Positions 1-5,293 of a stretch of DNA of 9,717 nt are shown here, one piece after another (within the stretch, counting starts at the first letter, position 1; each line of letters begins with the position of its first letter). Origin of the DNA: VAZQ01 sp035300505 (GTDB lineage: Bacteria > Pseudomonadota > Alphaproteobacteria > Rhizobiales > Xanthobacteraceae); assembly GCA_035300505.1 (NCBI GenBank), contig DATGVJ010000599.1, positions 1-9,717 of the forward strand. Direction: 5' to 3'. A model generated the notes under the pieces. That model was not told the DNA's origin and did no database searches. It saw only the letters and a program-made list of their open reading frames with translations. Made by a program: the position numbers and the translations under genes.

Positions 1-210
1 CGCCGCAAGCTCAAGGAACTGCGCGACCATCTCACCAAGAATGCCGATTACGTCGGAACGAAGTTTCCCGAAGAAGCCCGCAAGATGCACTACGGCGAAA
101 CCGATCACCGCTCGATCTTTGGCGAAGCAACACCGCAGGAAACCAAGGAGCTGCACGAAGAAGGCATCGAGATCCACCCGCTGCCCGTGCTGCCGGATGA
201 GCGGAACTGA
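1..210 (+). CDS. DUF1178 family protein, C-terminal part (5' end outside window)
   Basis: Frame 1 is open from the first base to a TGA at 208-210, giving 69 residues with no start inside the window. The residues include LRDHLTKNADYVG, FPEEARKMHYGE and a terminal HPLPVLPDERN. These match my memory of the C-terminal half of the DUF1178 family, small proteins of roughly 140-160 residues with an N-terminal zinc-ribbon-like part that would lie upstream. The function of the family is unknown. The gene ends 17 bases before the first REP hairpin (228-276), which may act as its 3' end structure. The assignment rests on recognition of the conserved block EEARKMHYGE...GEATPQE. Confidence 0.85.
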   Translation, partial: RRKLKELRDHLTKNADYVGTKFPEEARKMHYGETDHRSIFGEATPQETKELHEEGIEIHPLPVLPDERN

Positions 211-227
211 AGCAGCGAAGATCGTAG

Positions 228-276
228 CCCGGGTTGAGGCAAAGCGCGTTCTTCACGCGCCTTGCCGAAACCCGGG
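228..276. repeat. REP hairpin unit 1
   Basis: A near-perfect 49-base hairpin: 22-base arms with three mismatches around the loop TCTTC. The outer arms are CCCGGGTT (228-235) and AACCCGGG (269-276); the inner arms are GGCAA/TTGCC and GCGCGT/ACGCGC. The 33 bases 244-276 recur unchanged at 457-489, and the 15-base core CGCGTTCTTCACGCG (245-259) recurs again at 7448-7462. It lies in the intergenic space behind the DUF1178 gene. There is no T-run, so it is a REP-type element rather than a clear intrinsic terminator. Confidence 0.85.
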
Positions 277-305
277 AACGCTCTATCGGCGACGAGGCTG
301 GTGGC

Positions 306-393
306 AATTGCCACGCCGCAAGACCGGTCCCGGGTTTCGCAAGGGTTCTACCCGGGCTACGATTGTTCGCTTTCGCACGGGTCCGTGATCACA
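306..393. repeat. RAYT-flanking direct repeat, copy A (contains REP unit 2)
   Basis: About 88 bases that recur in the same orientation at 1124-1213 with roughly nine differences and one indel. The shared segment includes CCCGGGTTTCGCAAGGG, then ACCCGGGCTACGATTGTTCGC, then CGCACGGGTCC. Inside it, CCCGGGT (329-335) and ACCCGGG (350-356) form REP unit 2. The two copies bracket the RAYT gene, as expected of a REP/transposase module. Confidence 0.8.
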
Positions 394-401
394 CCGTGAG
401 A

Positions 402-1040
402 TCATAGCCCGGGTTGAAGCCACAGCGCGGTTACGCGCGTCTTACGACGCGCTATGGCGCGTTCTTCACGCGCCTTGCCGAAACCCGGGCAACAGCACCC
501 GCATTCACCACGCCGTTCGCCAAAGCTGCCCTGCTCATCGGTAAACTCCCCGCCCCAATCGAGTGGCAAAATTCCTCGTTCCACATACCGATGAAATGAC
601 GAATGGGGCCAATCTCGCACTCTGGCAACAAACCCGTGACGCACAGGATTGTAGTGAATGTAGTCGACGTGTCGTTCGAAATCCCGATCGTCGCGAATTG
701 TGTGCTCCCAAAATCGACGATTCCATAATGCAATTTCGCCGTTGGCGCGACGGGCTACAGTAACTCCGGCCTTGATGAGGTGCTCCGTAAATCGCCGCTT
801 GATGAGGCTCAATCGGGTCGAATAGTCCGCATCGCCTTCCGGCAGGGTCATGACGATGTGCAGGTGGTCGGGCAGCACTACAGCGGCGTCAATCAAGAAT
901 GGGTGCAGATTGTGAACGCCTCGTGTGGCCGAACGCAGCACGTCGACATGATCAACAAGAACACGCGACGTTCGGTTCACGAGGGTCAGGGTGAAGAAAA
1001 ACGTTCCGCCAGCGATGAAGTTTCGACGATAGCGGACCAT
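402..1040 (-). CDS. REP-associated tyrosine transposase (RAYT, Y1_Tnp family)
   Basis: A 212-residue single-domain HUH-type transposase. The N-terminal MVRYRRNFIAGGTFFFTLTL is the typical RAYT opening. The metal-binding HUH-like pair is H59-L60-H61 in VLPDHLHIVM, and the catalytic tyrosine is most likely Y127 in HVDYIHYNPVRHG, the family hallmark. RAYTs nick and join single-stranded DNA at REP hairpins and are usually single-copy, domesticated genes rather than proliferating IS elements. The gene is flanked by REP units on both sides, fitting this role. The last 28 or so residues (from P185) are encoded by REP unit 3, so the C-terminus is a repeat-derived tail and the ancestral stop was probably earlier. 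No strong Shine-Dalgarno is seen before the ATG at 1040. Confidence 0.9.
   Translation of the reverse strand: MVRYRRNFIAGGTFFFTLTLVNRTSRVLVDHVDVLRSATRGVHNLHPFLIDAAVVLPDHLHIVMTLPEGDADYSTRLSLIKRRFTEHLIKAGVTVARRANGEIALWNRRFWEHTIRDDRDFERHVDYIHYNPVRHGFVARVRDWPHSSFHRYVERGILPLDWGGEFTDEQGSFGERRGECGCCCPGFGKAREERAIARRKTRVTALWLQPGL
408..489. repeat. REP hairpin unit 3, overlapping the RAYT 3' end
   Basis: Outer arms CCCGGGTT (408-415) and AACCCGGG (482-489) enclose two smaller hairpins: GCGCGT/ACGCGC at 435-440/447-452, and CGCGT-TCTTC-ACGCG at 458-472. The right half (457-489) is identical to 244-276 in unit 1, so this unit looks like unit 1 with an internal hairpin inserted or duplicated. It encodes the C-terminal tail and stop codon (402-404) of the RAYT gene. 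Confidence 0.8.
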
Positions 1041-1096
1041 TGATCTCTGGCAGCCCCTGCAAAGGCGTTTTCAATACAACTCAGCAATCCTAGCCC

Positions 1097-1124
1097 GGCC
1101 CGTTCCCATTTCAAAGTTCGGGCC
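1097..1124. repeat. degenerate REP-like inverted repeat
   Basis: GGCCCG (1097-1102) and CGGGCC (1119-1124) are complementary, preceded by TAGCCCGG as in the intact REPs. The loop CTTCCCATTTC-like stretch shows no further pairing. It lies upstream of the RAYT start and looks like a decayed REP unit. Confidence 0.45.
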
Positions 1125-1213
1125 ATTGCCATACCGCAAGACCCTTCCCGGGTTTCGCAAGGGCTCAACCCGGGCTACGATTGTTCGCTTCCGCACGGGT
1201 CCATGATTCACAC
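1124..1213. repeat. RAYT-flanking direct repeat, copy B (contains REP unit 4)
   Basis: The second copy of the repeat at 306-393. REP unit 4 within it has perfect 8-base arms CCCGGGTT (1147-1154) and AACCCGGG (1167-1174). The copy extends to ...CATGATTCACAC and so includes the stop codon (1208-1210) of the minus-strand dehydrogenase gene. It also sits where a 3' end structure for the LigB-LigA-dehydrogenase operon would be expected, although no T-run follows on the minus strand. Confidence 0.8.
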
Positions 1214-2167
1214 TCCGTAAAACTCTTCCGGCTCGACGACGCGGTTGTTCGTGAGGCCGCTGATCGCGGCACGCACCAGGATCAATCGCGTCTCCTCCGT
1301 CGACGCACCAATGTGCGGCGCCGCCAACATAAGGGGATGCCGCAAGAGGCGGTCGTTCTGTGCCGGCTCGATCGCAAATACGTCGAAGCAGGCGGCCATC
1401 AGGGCGCCGGCTTCGAGCCGTTCAAACAATGCATCTTCATCGACGATGCCGCCGCGACACGTGTTGACGAGCACGCAGCCTGGCTGCAGCCTGGCCAGGA
1501 CGTCGCGCGAATAAAGTCCCAGCGTCTGCCGGGTCTTCGGCAGATGCAGGGTCAGTACCTCGGAGCGCGCAGCCAATTCATCAAAGGAAACCGGCGTCAC
1601 GTTCCACTGTTTGTAGAAGTCGGCATAGTCCTTGATGTCGCAAGCCAGTATCCTGCAGCCAAAGGGCGCCAACAGGCGCACCACTTCCTTGCCGATATGG
1701 CCGCAGCCATGGATGCCGACGACGCGGCCCGTGAGGAACTTGCCATTGCGAATCCCCGGCCGCTCGCCGGCGCGCATCGCCGCATTCAGCGGCATGACGT
1801 AGCGCAGCCCCATGAGCATGAACCCGAGGGCTAGTTCCGCCACCGCAAGCTTGTTGACGCCCCAGGTATAGCCGAAGCGCACGCCGTGCCGCTTCATGGC
1901 GTCGAAGTCGAAGGTTTCGCAGCCATTGCCGTATTTGCTGATGATCTTGAGGTCGGGCAGCGCCGACAGCACGCGTTCCGTCACCGACTCGAAACCGATG
2001 ATCGCCGCATCGCAACCTTGTAGGAACGCAATCAGTTCGTCTTCATTGAAACGATGCGTCTTGTCGGGAAATTTTGCATTCGGATAGATATTGAGCACTT
2101 CCCGCCGCATGGCGGGATGGCGGTTGACATGATCGGCAACGATGCCGAGGCGCTGGAATGCCGTCAT
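1208..2167 (-). CDS. D-isomer-specific 2-hydroxyacid dehydrogenase (NAD-binding)
   Basis: A 319-residue protein of the D-2-hydroxyacid/phosphoglycerate dehydrogenase family, which interconverts 2-hydroxy and 2-keto acids with NAD(H). The nucleotide-binding glycine motif is HGCGHIG (G154, G156, G159), and D177 ending the following strand favours NAD over NADP. The catalytic triad is R238 (NTCRGGIVDE), E267 (FAIEP) and H285 (APHIGAS). The N-terminal substrate domain contains SKYGNGCETFD. Length is normal. The ATG lies 33 bases downstream of the LigA-like stop, so it is probably the last gene of a LigB-LigA-dehydrogenase operon; the only purine-rich stretch upstream (GAAGAGAG) is rather far, so translation may be weak or coupled. 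A role on a keto or hydroxy acid from ring cleavage is inference. The stop codon lies in REP repeat copy B. Confidence 0.9.
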   Translation of the reverse strand: MTAFQRLGIVADHVNRHPAMRREVLNIYPNAKFPDKTHRFNEDELIAFLQGCDAAIIGFESVTERVLSALPDLKIISKYGNGCETFDFDAMKRHGVRFGYTWGVNKLAVAELALGFMLMGLRYVMPLNAAMRAGERPGIRNGKFLTGRVVGIHGCGHIGKEVVRLLAPFGCRILACDIKDYADFYKQWNVTPVSFDELAARSEVLTLHLPKTRQTLGLYSRDVLARLQPGCVLVNTCRGGIVDEDALFERLEAGALMAACFDVFAIEPAQNDRLLRHPLMLAAPHIGASTEETRLILVRAAISGLTNNRVVEPEEFYGV

Positions 2168-2200
2168 GGGATGGGGATCGCTCTCTTCGTTGTTTGGGAT

Positions 2201-2470
2201 CTACTGCGGATCGCAGGCGCCCTGGATGCGCTCGGCATAAAGCGCCGGGCTCAAGCCGAAAAGGCCCCAGCGTGTCGTATGGGCAAGCAGGAACGGATGC
2301 GCGCCCCATTCATAGAGTTTGCGCACATCGCCTGCGAGCAACGCCTCGCGTTCTTCGTCCGTGAACGGCCAGTCCGCGATTGCCGCCGCGGGATCGCGCT
2401 TGACGGCGTCACGAAACGCCACGTCGTGGAACACGCGGTGGCAAAGCTTATTGAGAAGATAAGCAGTCAT
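2201..2470 (-). CDS. LigA-like small subunit of class III extradiol dioxygenase
   Basis: An 89-residue, mostly helical protein resembling the protocatechuate 4,5-dioxygenase alpha subunit (LigA fold). Recognisable features are MTAYLLNKLCHRVF, the DPAAAIADWPFTDEEREALLAGD turn and the C-terminal HTTRWGLFGLSPALYAERI. In LigAB-type enzymes the alpha subunit caps the active site of the beta subunit. It is shorter than the classical LigA of about 139 residues, so it corresponds to the core domain. The ATG at 2470 is only five bases after the stop of the LigB-like gene, which implies translational coupling and a joint complex. An in-frame extension upstream of this ATG exists but lies wholly inside the ligB-like gene and reads as low-complexity arginine-rich sequence, so it was rejected. 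Confidence 0.8.
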   Translation of the reverse strand: MTAYLLNKLCHRVFHDVAFRDAVKRDPAAAIADWPFTDEEREALLAGDVRKLYEWGAHPFLLAHTTRWGLFGLSPALYAERIQGACDPQ

Positions 2471-2475
2471 ATGTT

Positions 2476-3330
2476 TCAATCCCACCGCCAGACCGCATAG
2501 GCATGCCCGTCCTTGTCGTTGTGGTCGGCGATGTAGCGCGGCTTGTCTTTCCCGATCACGCCGAGCGTCACGATCCAATTCAACAGCTCGCCGCCGATAT
2601 TGCCGGCCTGCCACATGCGCTCGGGCGTTGCCTCCTCGACCAGTTCATCAAAACGGGCCTCCGCCATCCGGCGATGGACATGCCGCGACCAGGCGAGATC
2701 CGGTACCGCGTTGCGCTTGCCGGGTTCGATCTTTGGCCCGCCGATTTCAAGCGAAAAGCTTCCCGTCCCGACGACCGCGACCCGCAAATCTTGGCGCGTG
2801 TCTTGAGCTTGGCGCGTGTCTTGAGGGAGGCTGTCGATGGCGCTGCGCACCGCGCGACCGAGCGCAAAACAGCGCTTCGCCGTCGGCAGCGGTTTGACAA
2901 ATGCATTGACCCAGATCGGCACCACCGGAACCCTGATACCGTCGGTGAGATAGTGCAGCGGCACCAGCATGGCATGATCGACGCCGAATTCCTGGACCAC
3001 TGACAGATCAAAGCCCTCGCCGATCGCGACATTACGGATGTGGTTCGCAAGCGTGGTTTCGATCAGGAGGTCGTAATGCGGCATCTTGGTCTGGTCGTTC
3101 GGCCCGAAACTCTTGTCGGCGACGCCGATTGCGAATGTGGGGAAATTGTTCAGGAAGAACGTGTTGAAATGGTCGTTGGCGATGACCACGATCGCGTCGG
3201 CGCGCGCCGCATCAAGGTGCGCCTTGACCGCGCGAAAGAGCCGCGCGGTCTCCTCCGGCCCATCCTTGGCGATTGCCGCCGGATAGTGCGGCGAGTGAGG
3301 AACTCCGATACCGGCAACAAGCCTGGCCAT
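2476..3330 (-). CDS. class III extradiol ring-cleavage dioxygenase, LigB-like catalytic subunit
   Basis: A 284-residue member of the LigB superfamily, Fe(II)-dependent enzymes that open catechol-type rings with O2. Probable iron ligands are H12 (GVPHSPH), H54 (ANDHFN) and E248 (NIGGELLNW). The block EFGVDHAMLVPLHYL (around 114-128) is also typical. At the place where LigB has the second-sphere catalytic histidine (consensus GTGG-SH), this protein reads GTGSFSLEIGG with L194, so the acid/base step must differ or the substrate is not the standard one. Residues about 170-181 contain an in-frame duplicated QDTRQ unit. It is followed after five bases by the LigA-like gene. GGAG precedes the ATG by about nine bases. 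The exact substrate (protocatechuate, gallate or another) cannot be told. Confidence 0.88.
   Translation of the reverse strand: MARLVAGIGVPHSPHYPAAIAKDGPEETARLFRAVKAHLDAARADAIVVIANDHFNTFFLNNFPTFAIGVADKSFGPNDQTKMPHYDLLIETTLANHIRNVAIGEGFDLSVVQEFGVDHAMLVPLHYLTDGIRVPVVPIWVNAFVKPLPTAKRCFALGRAVRSAIDSLPQDTRQAQDTRQDLRVAVVGTGSFSLEIGGPKIEPGKRNAVPDLAWSRHVHRRMAEARFDELVEEATPERMWQAGNIGGELLNWIVTLGVIGKDKPRYIADHNDKDGHAYAVWRWD
2790..2825. repeat. 18-base perfect tandem duplication inside the ligB-like gene
   Basis: CTTGGCGCGTGTCTTGAG at 2790-2807 is followed immediately by an identical copy at 2808-2825. Being a multiple of three it keeps the frame and adds six residues, giving QDTRQ twice just before the central strand DLRVAVVGTG. 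Confidence 0.95.
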
Positions 3331-3419
3331 TCATGGCTCCACAACTGGAAAGACAAACAGCGGGCTCATCGGCTATCGTGCCGCCCTGACATTGGCAAGA
3401 CCATAAGGGGACCAACAGA
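3331..3419. promoter_or_regulatory. divergent intergenic region between ligB-like and racemase-fold genes
   Basis: These 89 bases separate two divergent start codons and must hold the promoters for both directions if each is transcribed from its nearest start. ATAAGGGG (3403-3410) is a good Shine-Dalgarno nine bases before the plus-strand ATG. On the minus strand, TTGCCA followed about 15 bases later by GATAGC is a poor sigma70 candidate. I see no convincing inverted-repeat operator. Confidence 0.4.
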
Positions 3420-4136
3420 ATGATCCGCGTAGCTTTTATCATCGGCGACTATCCGGCGGAGGAGCGCCGCATTCGCGAAGAGGCGGCGAAAAGCTTCTCG
3501 TCGCCGGAAGTGGAAGTCGGGATCGTGTCGGTTGCCCCCTCGCCGTTCGGCGGCCTCGGGCCGGCTGAGATTTCGCTGGTCGCGCCCTATTACCATGCCG
3601 CCTACCTGCAGGCGGAACGCGAAGGCTATGACGCGGCCGTGCCGCTCGGCACTCTCGATCTCGGCGTCGATGGTGGCCGTTCGCTGGTCGACATTCCGGT
3701 TGTCGGCCCATGCGAGGCCATGTTTCATGTCGCAGCGCAGCTCGGCGAGCGCTTTGGCATCATCTGCTATCACGAGTCCGTAATTCCCCGGCAGATCACC
3801 CAGACCCGCTATTACGGCATGGAGCCATGGATCGCCGGCCGTCGCGCCTCCGGCTTCAAGCTCAAGGATATCGGCACCAACAAGGAAATCATGAAACAGA
3901 ATTTCCTGGCGGCCGGGCATTCCCTGATCGAGGAGGATGGCGCCGACGTCATTATCGTCCACGGCATCACGCAATGCCCGGTGCACATGAAGCCCGACTG
4001 GCTCACGAAGGAATGGGGCGTACCCGTCGTCGAGGGGATCGGCGCGCCGATCCGGATGGCCGCCATGTTGGCGGGTCTTGGGCTCAAGCACAGCCGCAAG
4101 CGCTGGCCGAAGTCGAATGCAAGGCCGAATGTGTAG
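3420..4136 (+). CDS. Asp/Glu/hydantoin racemase superfamily protein
   Basis: A 238-residue protein with the two-lobed alpha/beta organisation of the Asp/Glu/hydantoin racemase superfamily: MIRVAFIIGDYPAEERR at the N-terminus, YDAAVPLGTLDLGVDGGRSLVDIPVVGPCEA in the first lobe, and GADVIIVHGITQCP followed by GVPVVEGIGAPIRMAAMLAGLGL in the second. In true racemases each lobe brings one catalytic cysteine; here the aligned places carry G77 and about G182, so two-base racemization by cysteines is unlikely. The nearby C98 and C186 are offset from the usual positions. The family also includes maleate isomerases and decarboxylases. AAGGGG lies nine bases before the ATG. It is divergent from the ring-cleavage operon, which suggests a role on a related carboxylate, but this is inference. 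Confidence 0.8.
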   Translation: MIRVAFIIGDYPAEERRIREEAAKSFSSPEVEVGIVSVAPSPFGGLGPAEISLVAPYYHAAYLQAEREGYDAAVPLGTLDLGVDGGRSLVDIPVVGPCEAMFHVAAQLGERFGIICYHESVIPRQITQTRYYGMEPWIAGRRASGFKLKDIGTNKEIMKQNFLAAGHSLIEEDGADVIIVHGITQCPVHMKPDWLTKEWGVPVVEGIGAPIRMAAMLAGLGLKHSRKRWPKSNARPNV

Positions 4137-4145
4137 GTCGGTGGG

Positions 4146-4256
4146 TGGGACACGACACATTTCAACCAGCCCACCGATATTGCGCTCGGCCGCGACGGAT
4201 CGATTTATGTCGCCGAACCGCGTACCAAGCGCGTCGTGAAGCTGCGATCAAAATAA
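4146..4256 (+). pseudogene. 3' remnant of an NHL-repeat / six-bladed beta-propeller gene
   Basis: In the same frame as the racemase-fold gene, beyond its TAG, runs WDTTHFNQPTDIALGRDG followed by SIYVAEPRTKRVVKLRSK and a TAA at 4254-4256. The pattern F-x-x-P-T-D-I-A-x-x-x-D-G-x-I-Y-V-A-E-x-x-x-x-R-V is one NHL repeat, typically the last blade of a secreted beta-propeller protein. There is no start codon with a ribosome site and nothing of the upstream blades, so it is best read as a deletion scar. Alternatively it could be a short readthrough extension of the upstream gene, which seems less likely. Confidence 0.65.
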
Positions 4257-4290
4257 ACAAAGTTACTGCGCGTCAGGCTTCGAGAATTGT

Positions 4291-4320
4291 TTGCCAAACT
4301 CCGCAATTCAATGCTACAAT
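4291..4320 (+). promoter_or_regulatory. sigma70-type promoter of the candidate toxin-antitoxin pair
   Basis: TTGCCA (4291-4296) and TACAAT (4315-4320) stand 18 bases apart, close to the sigma70 consensus, which predicts a start near 4327. The stretch is A+T-rich (26 of 60 bases G+C in 4261-4320). It is the best promoter I see in the window. Confidence 0.65.
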
Positions 4321-4333
4321 TATTAATTGAATT
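4305..4333. promoter_or_regulatory. inverted repeat over the -10 box (possible operator)
   Basis: AATTCAAT (4305-4312) and ATTGAATT (4326-4333) are perfect inverted copies with a 13-base spacer that contains the TACAAT -10 element. The position is that of a repressor operator, as expected for an autoregulated pair. Confidence 0.45.
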
Positions 4334-4350
4334 TCCAGGAATGCTACGCT

Positions 4351-4376
4351 GACCACGTGGTCTACTGGGTAGACCA
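4351..4376. promoter_or_regulatory. overlapping palindromes between promoter and ribosome site
   Basis: GACCACGTGGTC (4351-4362) is a perfect 12-base palindrome. It overlaps a second one, TGGTCTAC (4358-4365) with GTAGACCA (4369-4376), perfect 8-base arms around TGG. The right arm runs into the AGGAG ribosome site (4376-4380). The GGTC/GACC element occurs three times in 26 bases, so this may be a repressor site in DNA or a leader hairpin that limits translation. Confidence 0.55.
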
Positions 4377-4387
4377 GGAGTTCTTCG

Positions 4388-4642
4388 ATGAACGTCACGG
4401 ATAAGAAATTAGGCGGCGAGGAGACACCCGCGGCCCAAGATGCACCCGAAACTCAAAGACAAAAATTGCTTCGTCAGCTTGAGGCTGATAGAATTAATAG
4501 AACTCCGTTGATTAGTGAAGCCACGCTCGCGTACGTCGATGAGATCGCGAAAGACAAGGAGAAGGCGATCGCCTTTCTCAAGAAAGGCGGATTTTTCGAT
4601 GAAGAGGGAAACCTGGCCGCCAAATACAGACCTGCGAAATGA
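4388..4642 (+). CDS. small charged protein, candidate antitoxin
   Basis: An 84-residue protein with AGGAG seven bases before the ATG. The first 40 residues are hydrophilic and charged (TDKKLGGEETPAAQDAPETQRQKLL), probably disordered then helical. The second half, ISEATLAYVDEIAKDKEKAIAFLKKGG followed by FFDEEGNLAAKYRPAK, looks like a compact helical tail. I do not recognise a named family or a DNA-binding domain. The short length, the strong promoter with palindromes upstream, and the ART-like protein 38 bases downstream make an antitoxin or immunity role the best guess. Base composition is unlike the neighbours: 4441-4500 has 24 of 60 bases G+C, against 42 of 60 in 3541-3600 of the racemase-fold gene, consistent with horizontal acquisition. 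Confidence 0.75.
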   Translation: MNVTDKKLGGEETPAAQDAPETQRQKLLRQLEADRINRTPLISEATLAYVDEIAKDKEKAIAFLKKGGFFDEEGNLAAKYRPAK

Positions 4643-4680
4643 AGTCTACGAACTCAACGGATTAGTGAGTTCGTTTGCCT

Positions 4681-5277
4681 ATGGAGCGTTCATATCACAC
4701 GATTGGGCGGGTCGTAGCTTTTCATGGCTGCGATTTGGAAATCGGCAGAAAGCTCTTGAATTACGACCTGAGGATCGCACCGAGCGAAAATGAGTTCGAC
4801 TGGTTAGGGGGTGGAGCTTATTTCTGGGTCGACAGCCCCCAAAGAGCTGTTGAATGGACGGTATGGAAAAGTGACCGGGGCGCAATCAAATCGCCTGGCG
4901 TTATCGGCGCTTTTATTCACCTCGGTCTTTGCCTCAGTCTGGCCGACCATGGCGTGATGGAAGATATCAAGAACGCCTATGCACGTCTAAAATCGCTCCA
5001 TGAGGTATCAAGCAAGCCATTGCCAACAAATGAGTTGAAGCGCGACGGCTTTTACTTGAAGCGGTTTCTTGATTGTGCGGTCATCGACATGGTCCATTTC
5101 TTACGTTCAGCGGAAGGGAAGCCCGAGTACGACACAGTGCTCGGAGTGTTTGAAGAAGGAAAGCAAGTCTTTCCCGGCGCTGGTTTCAAAGAGAAGACTC
5201 ATATTCAAATCGCAGTACGAAACCCGAATTGTATCATTGGTTACTTTCAGGTTCAGGGCTACGAAATATTTCGCTAA
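4681..5277 (+). CDS. ADP-ribosyltransferase-like protein, candidate toxin
   Basis: A 198-residue protein from the ATG at 4681; a TTG at 4675 would add two residues and has the better-spaced AGTGAG, so the start is open. The N-terminal part has VVAFHGCDLEIGRKLL (H15), then APSENEFDWLGGGAYFW (Y47) and SPQRAVEWT, the order and spacing seen in ART-fold proteins, where a His, a Tyr and a later acidic or Gln residue hold NAD. The C-terminal block FEEGKQVFPGAGFKEKTHI followed by QIAVRNPNCIIGYF could supply the third position (E159 or Q176), but this is guesswork. I recall similar HG-D-...-DWLG-G-YFWE proteins only as uncharacterised. It follows the small 84-residue gene by 38 bases in one operon and ends 16 bases from the convergent binding-protein gene. 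An NAD-using toxin is inferred. Confidence 0.78.
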   Translation: MERSYHTIGRVVAFHGCDLEIGRKLLNYDLRIAPSENEFDWLGGGAYFWVDSPQRAVEWTVWKSDRGAIKSPGVIGAFIHLGLCLSLADHGVMEDIKNAYARLKSLHEVSSKPLPTNELKRDGFYLKRFLDCAVIDMVHFLRSAEGKPEYDTVLGVFEEGKQVFPGAGFKEKTHIQIAVRNPNCIIGYFQVQGYEIFR

Positions 5278-5293
5278 GGAATTCGAGCCGCCC

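Noticed and set aside
228..489. Repeated hairpins as a possible CRISPR array
   Set aside because: Units are few, unequal in spacing and palindromic with CCCGGGTT arms, with a RAYT gene next to them; this is REP architecture, not repeat-spacer.
1181..1834. A plus-strand open frame of 217 codons opposite the dehydrogenase gene
   Set aside because: The minus strand encodes a full dehydrogenase with glycine motif and catalytic triad; the plus frame has no recognisable motif and no ribosome site.
2471..2614. A longer start for the LigA-like gene
   Set aside because: The extension lies wholly within the LigB-like coding sequence and is Arg-rich noise; the ATG at 2470, five bases after the LigB-like stop, gives a protein beginning with a typical LigA N-terminus.
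3387..3392. CTGACA as a -35 box for the racemase-fold gene
   Set aside because: A -10 box at normal spacing would fall on the ribosome site and start codon, leaving no room for a leader.
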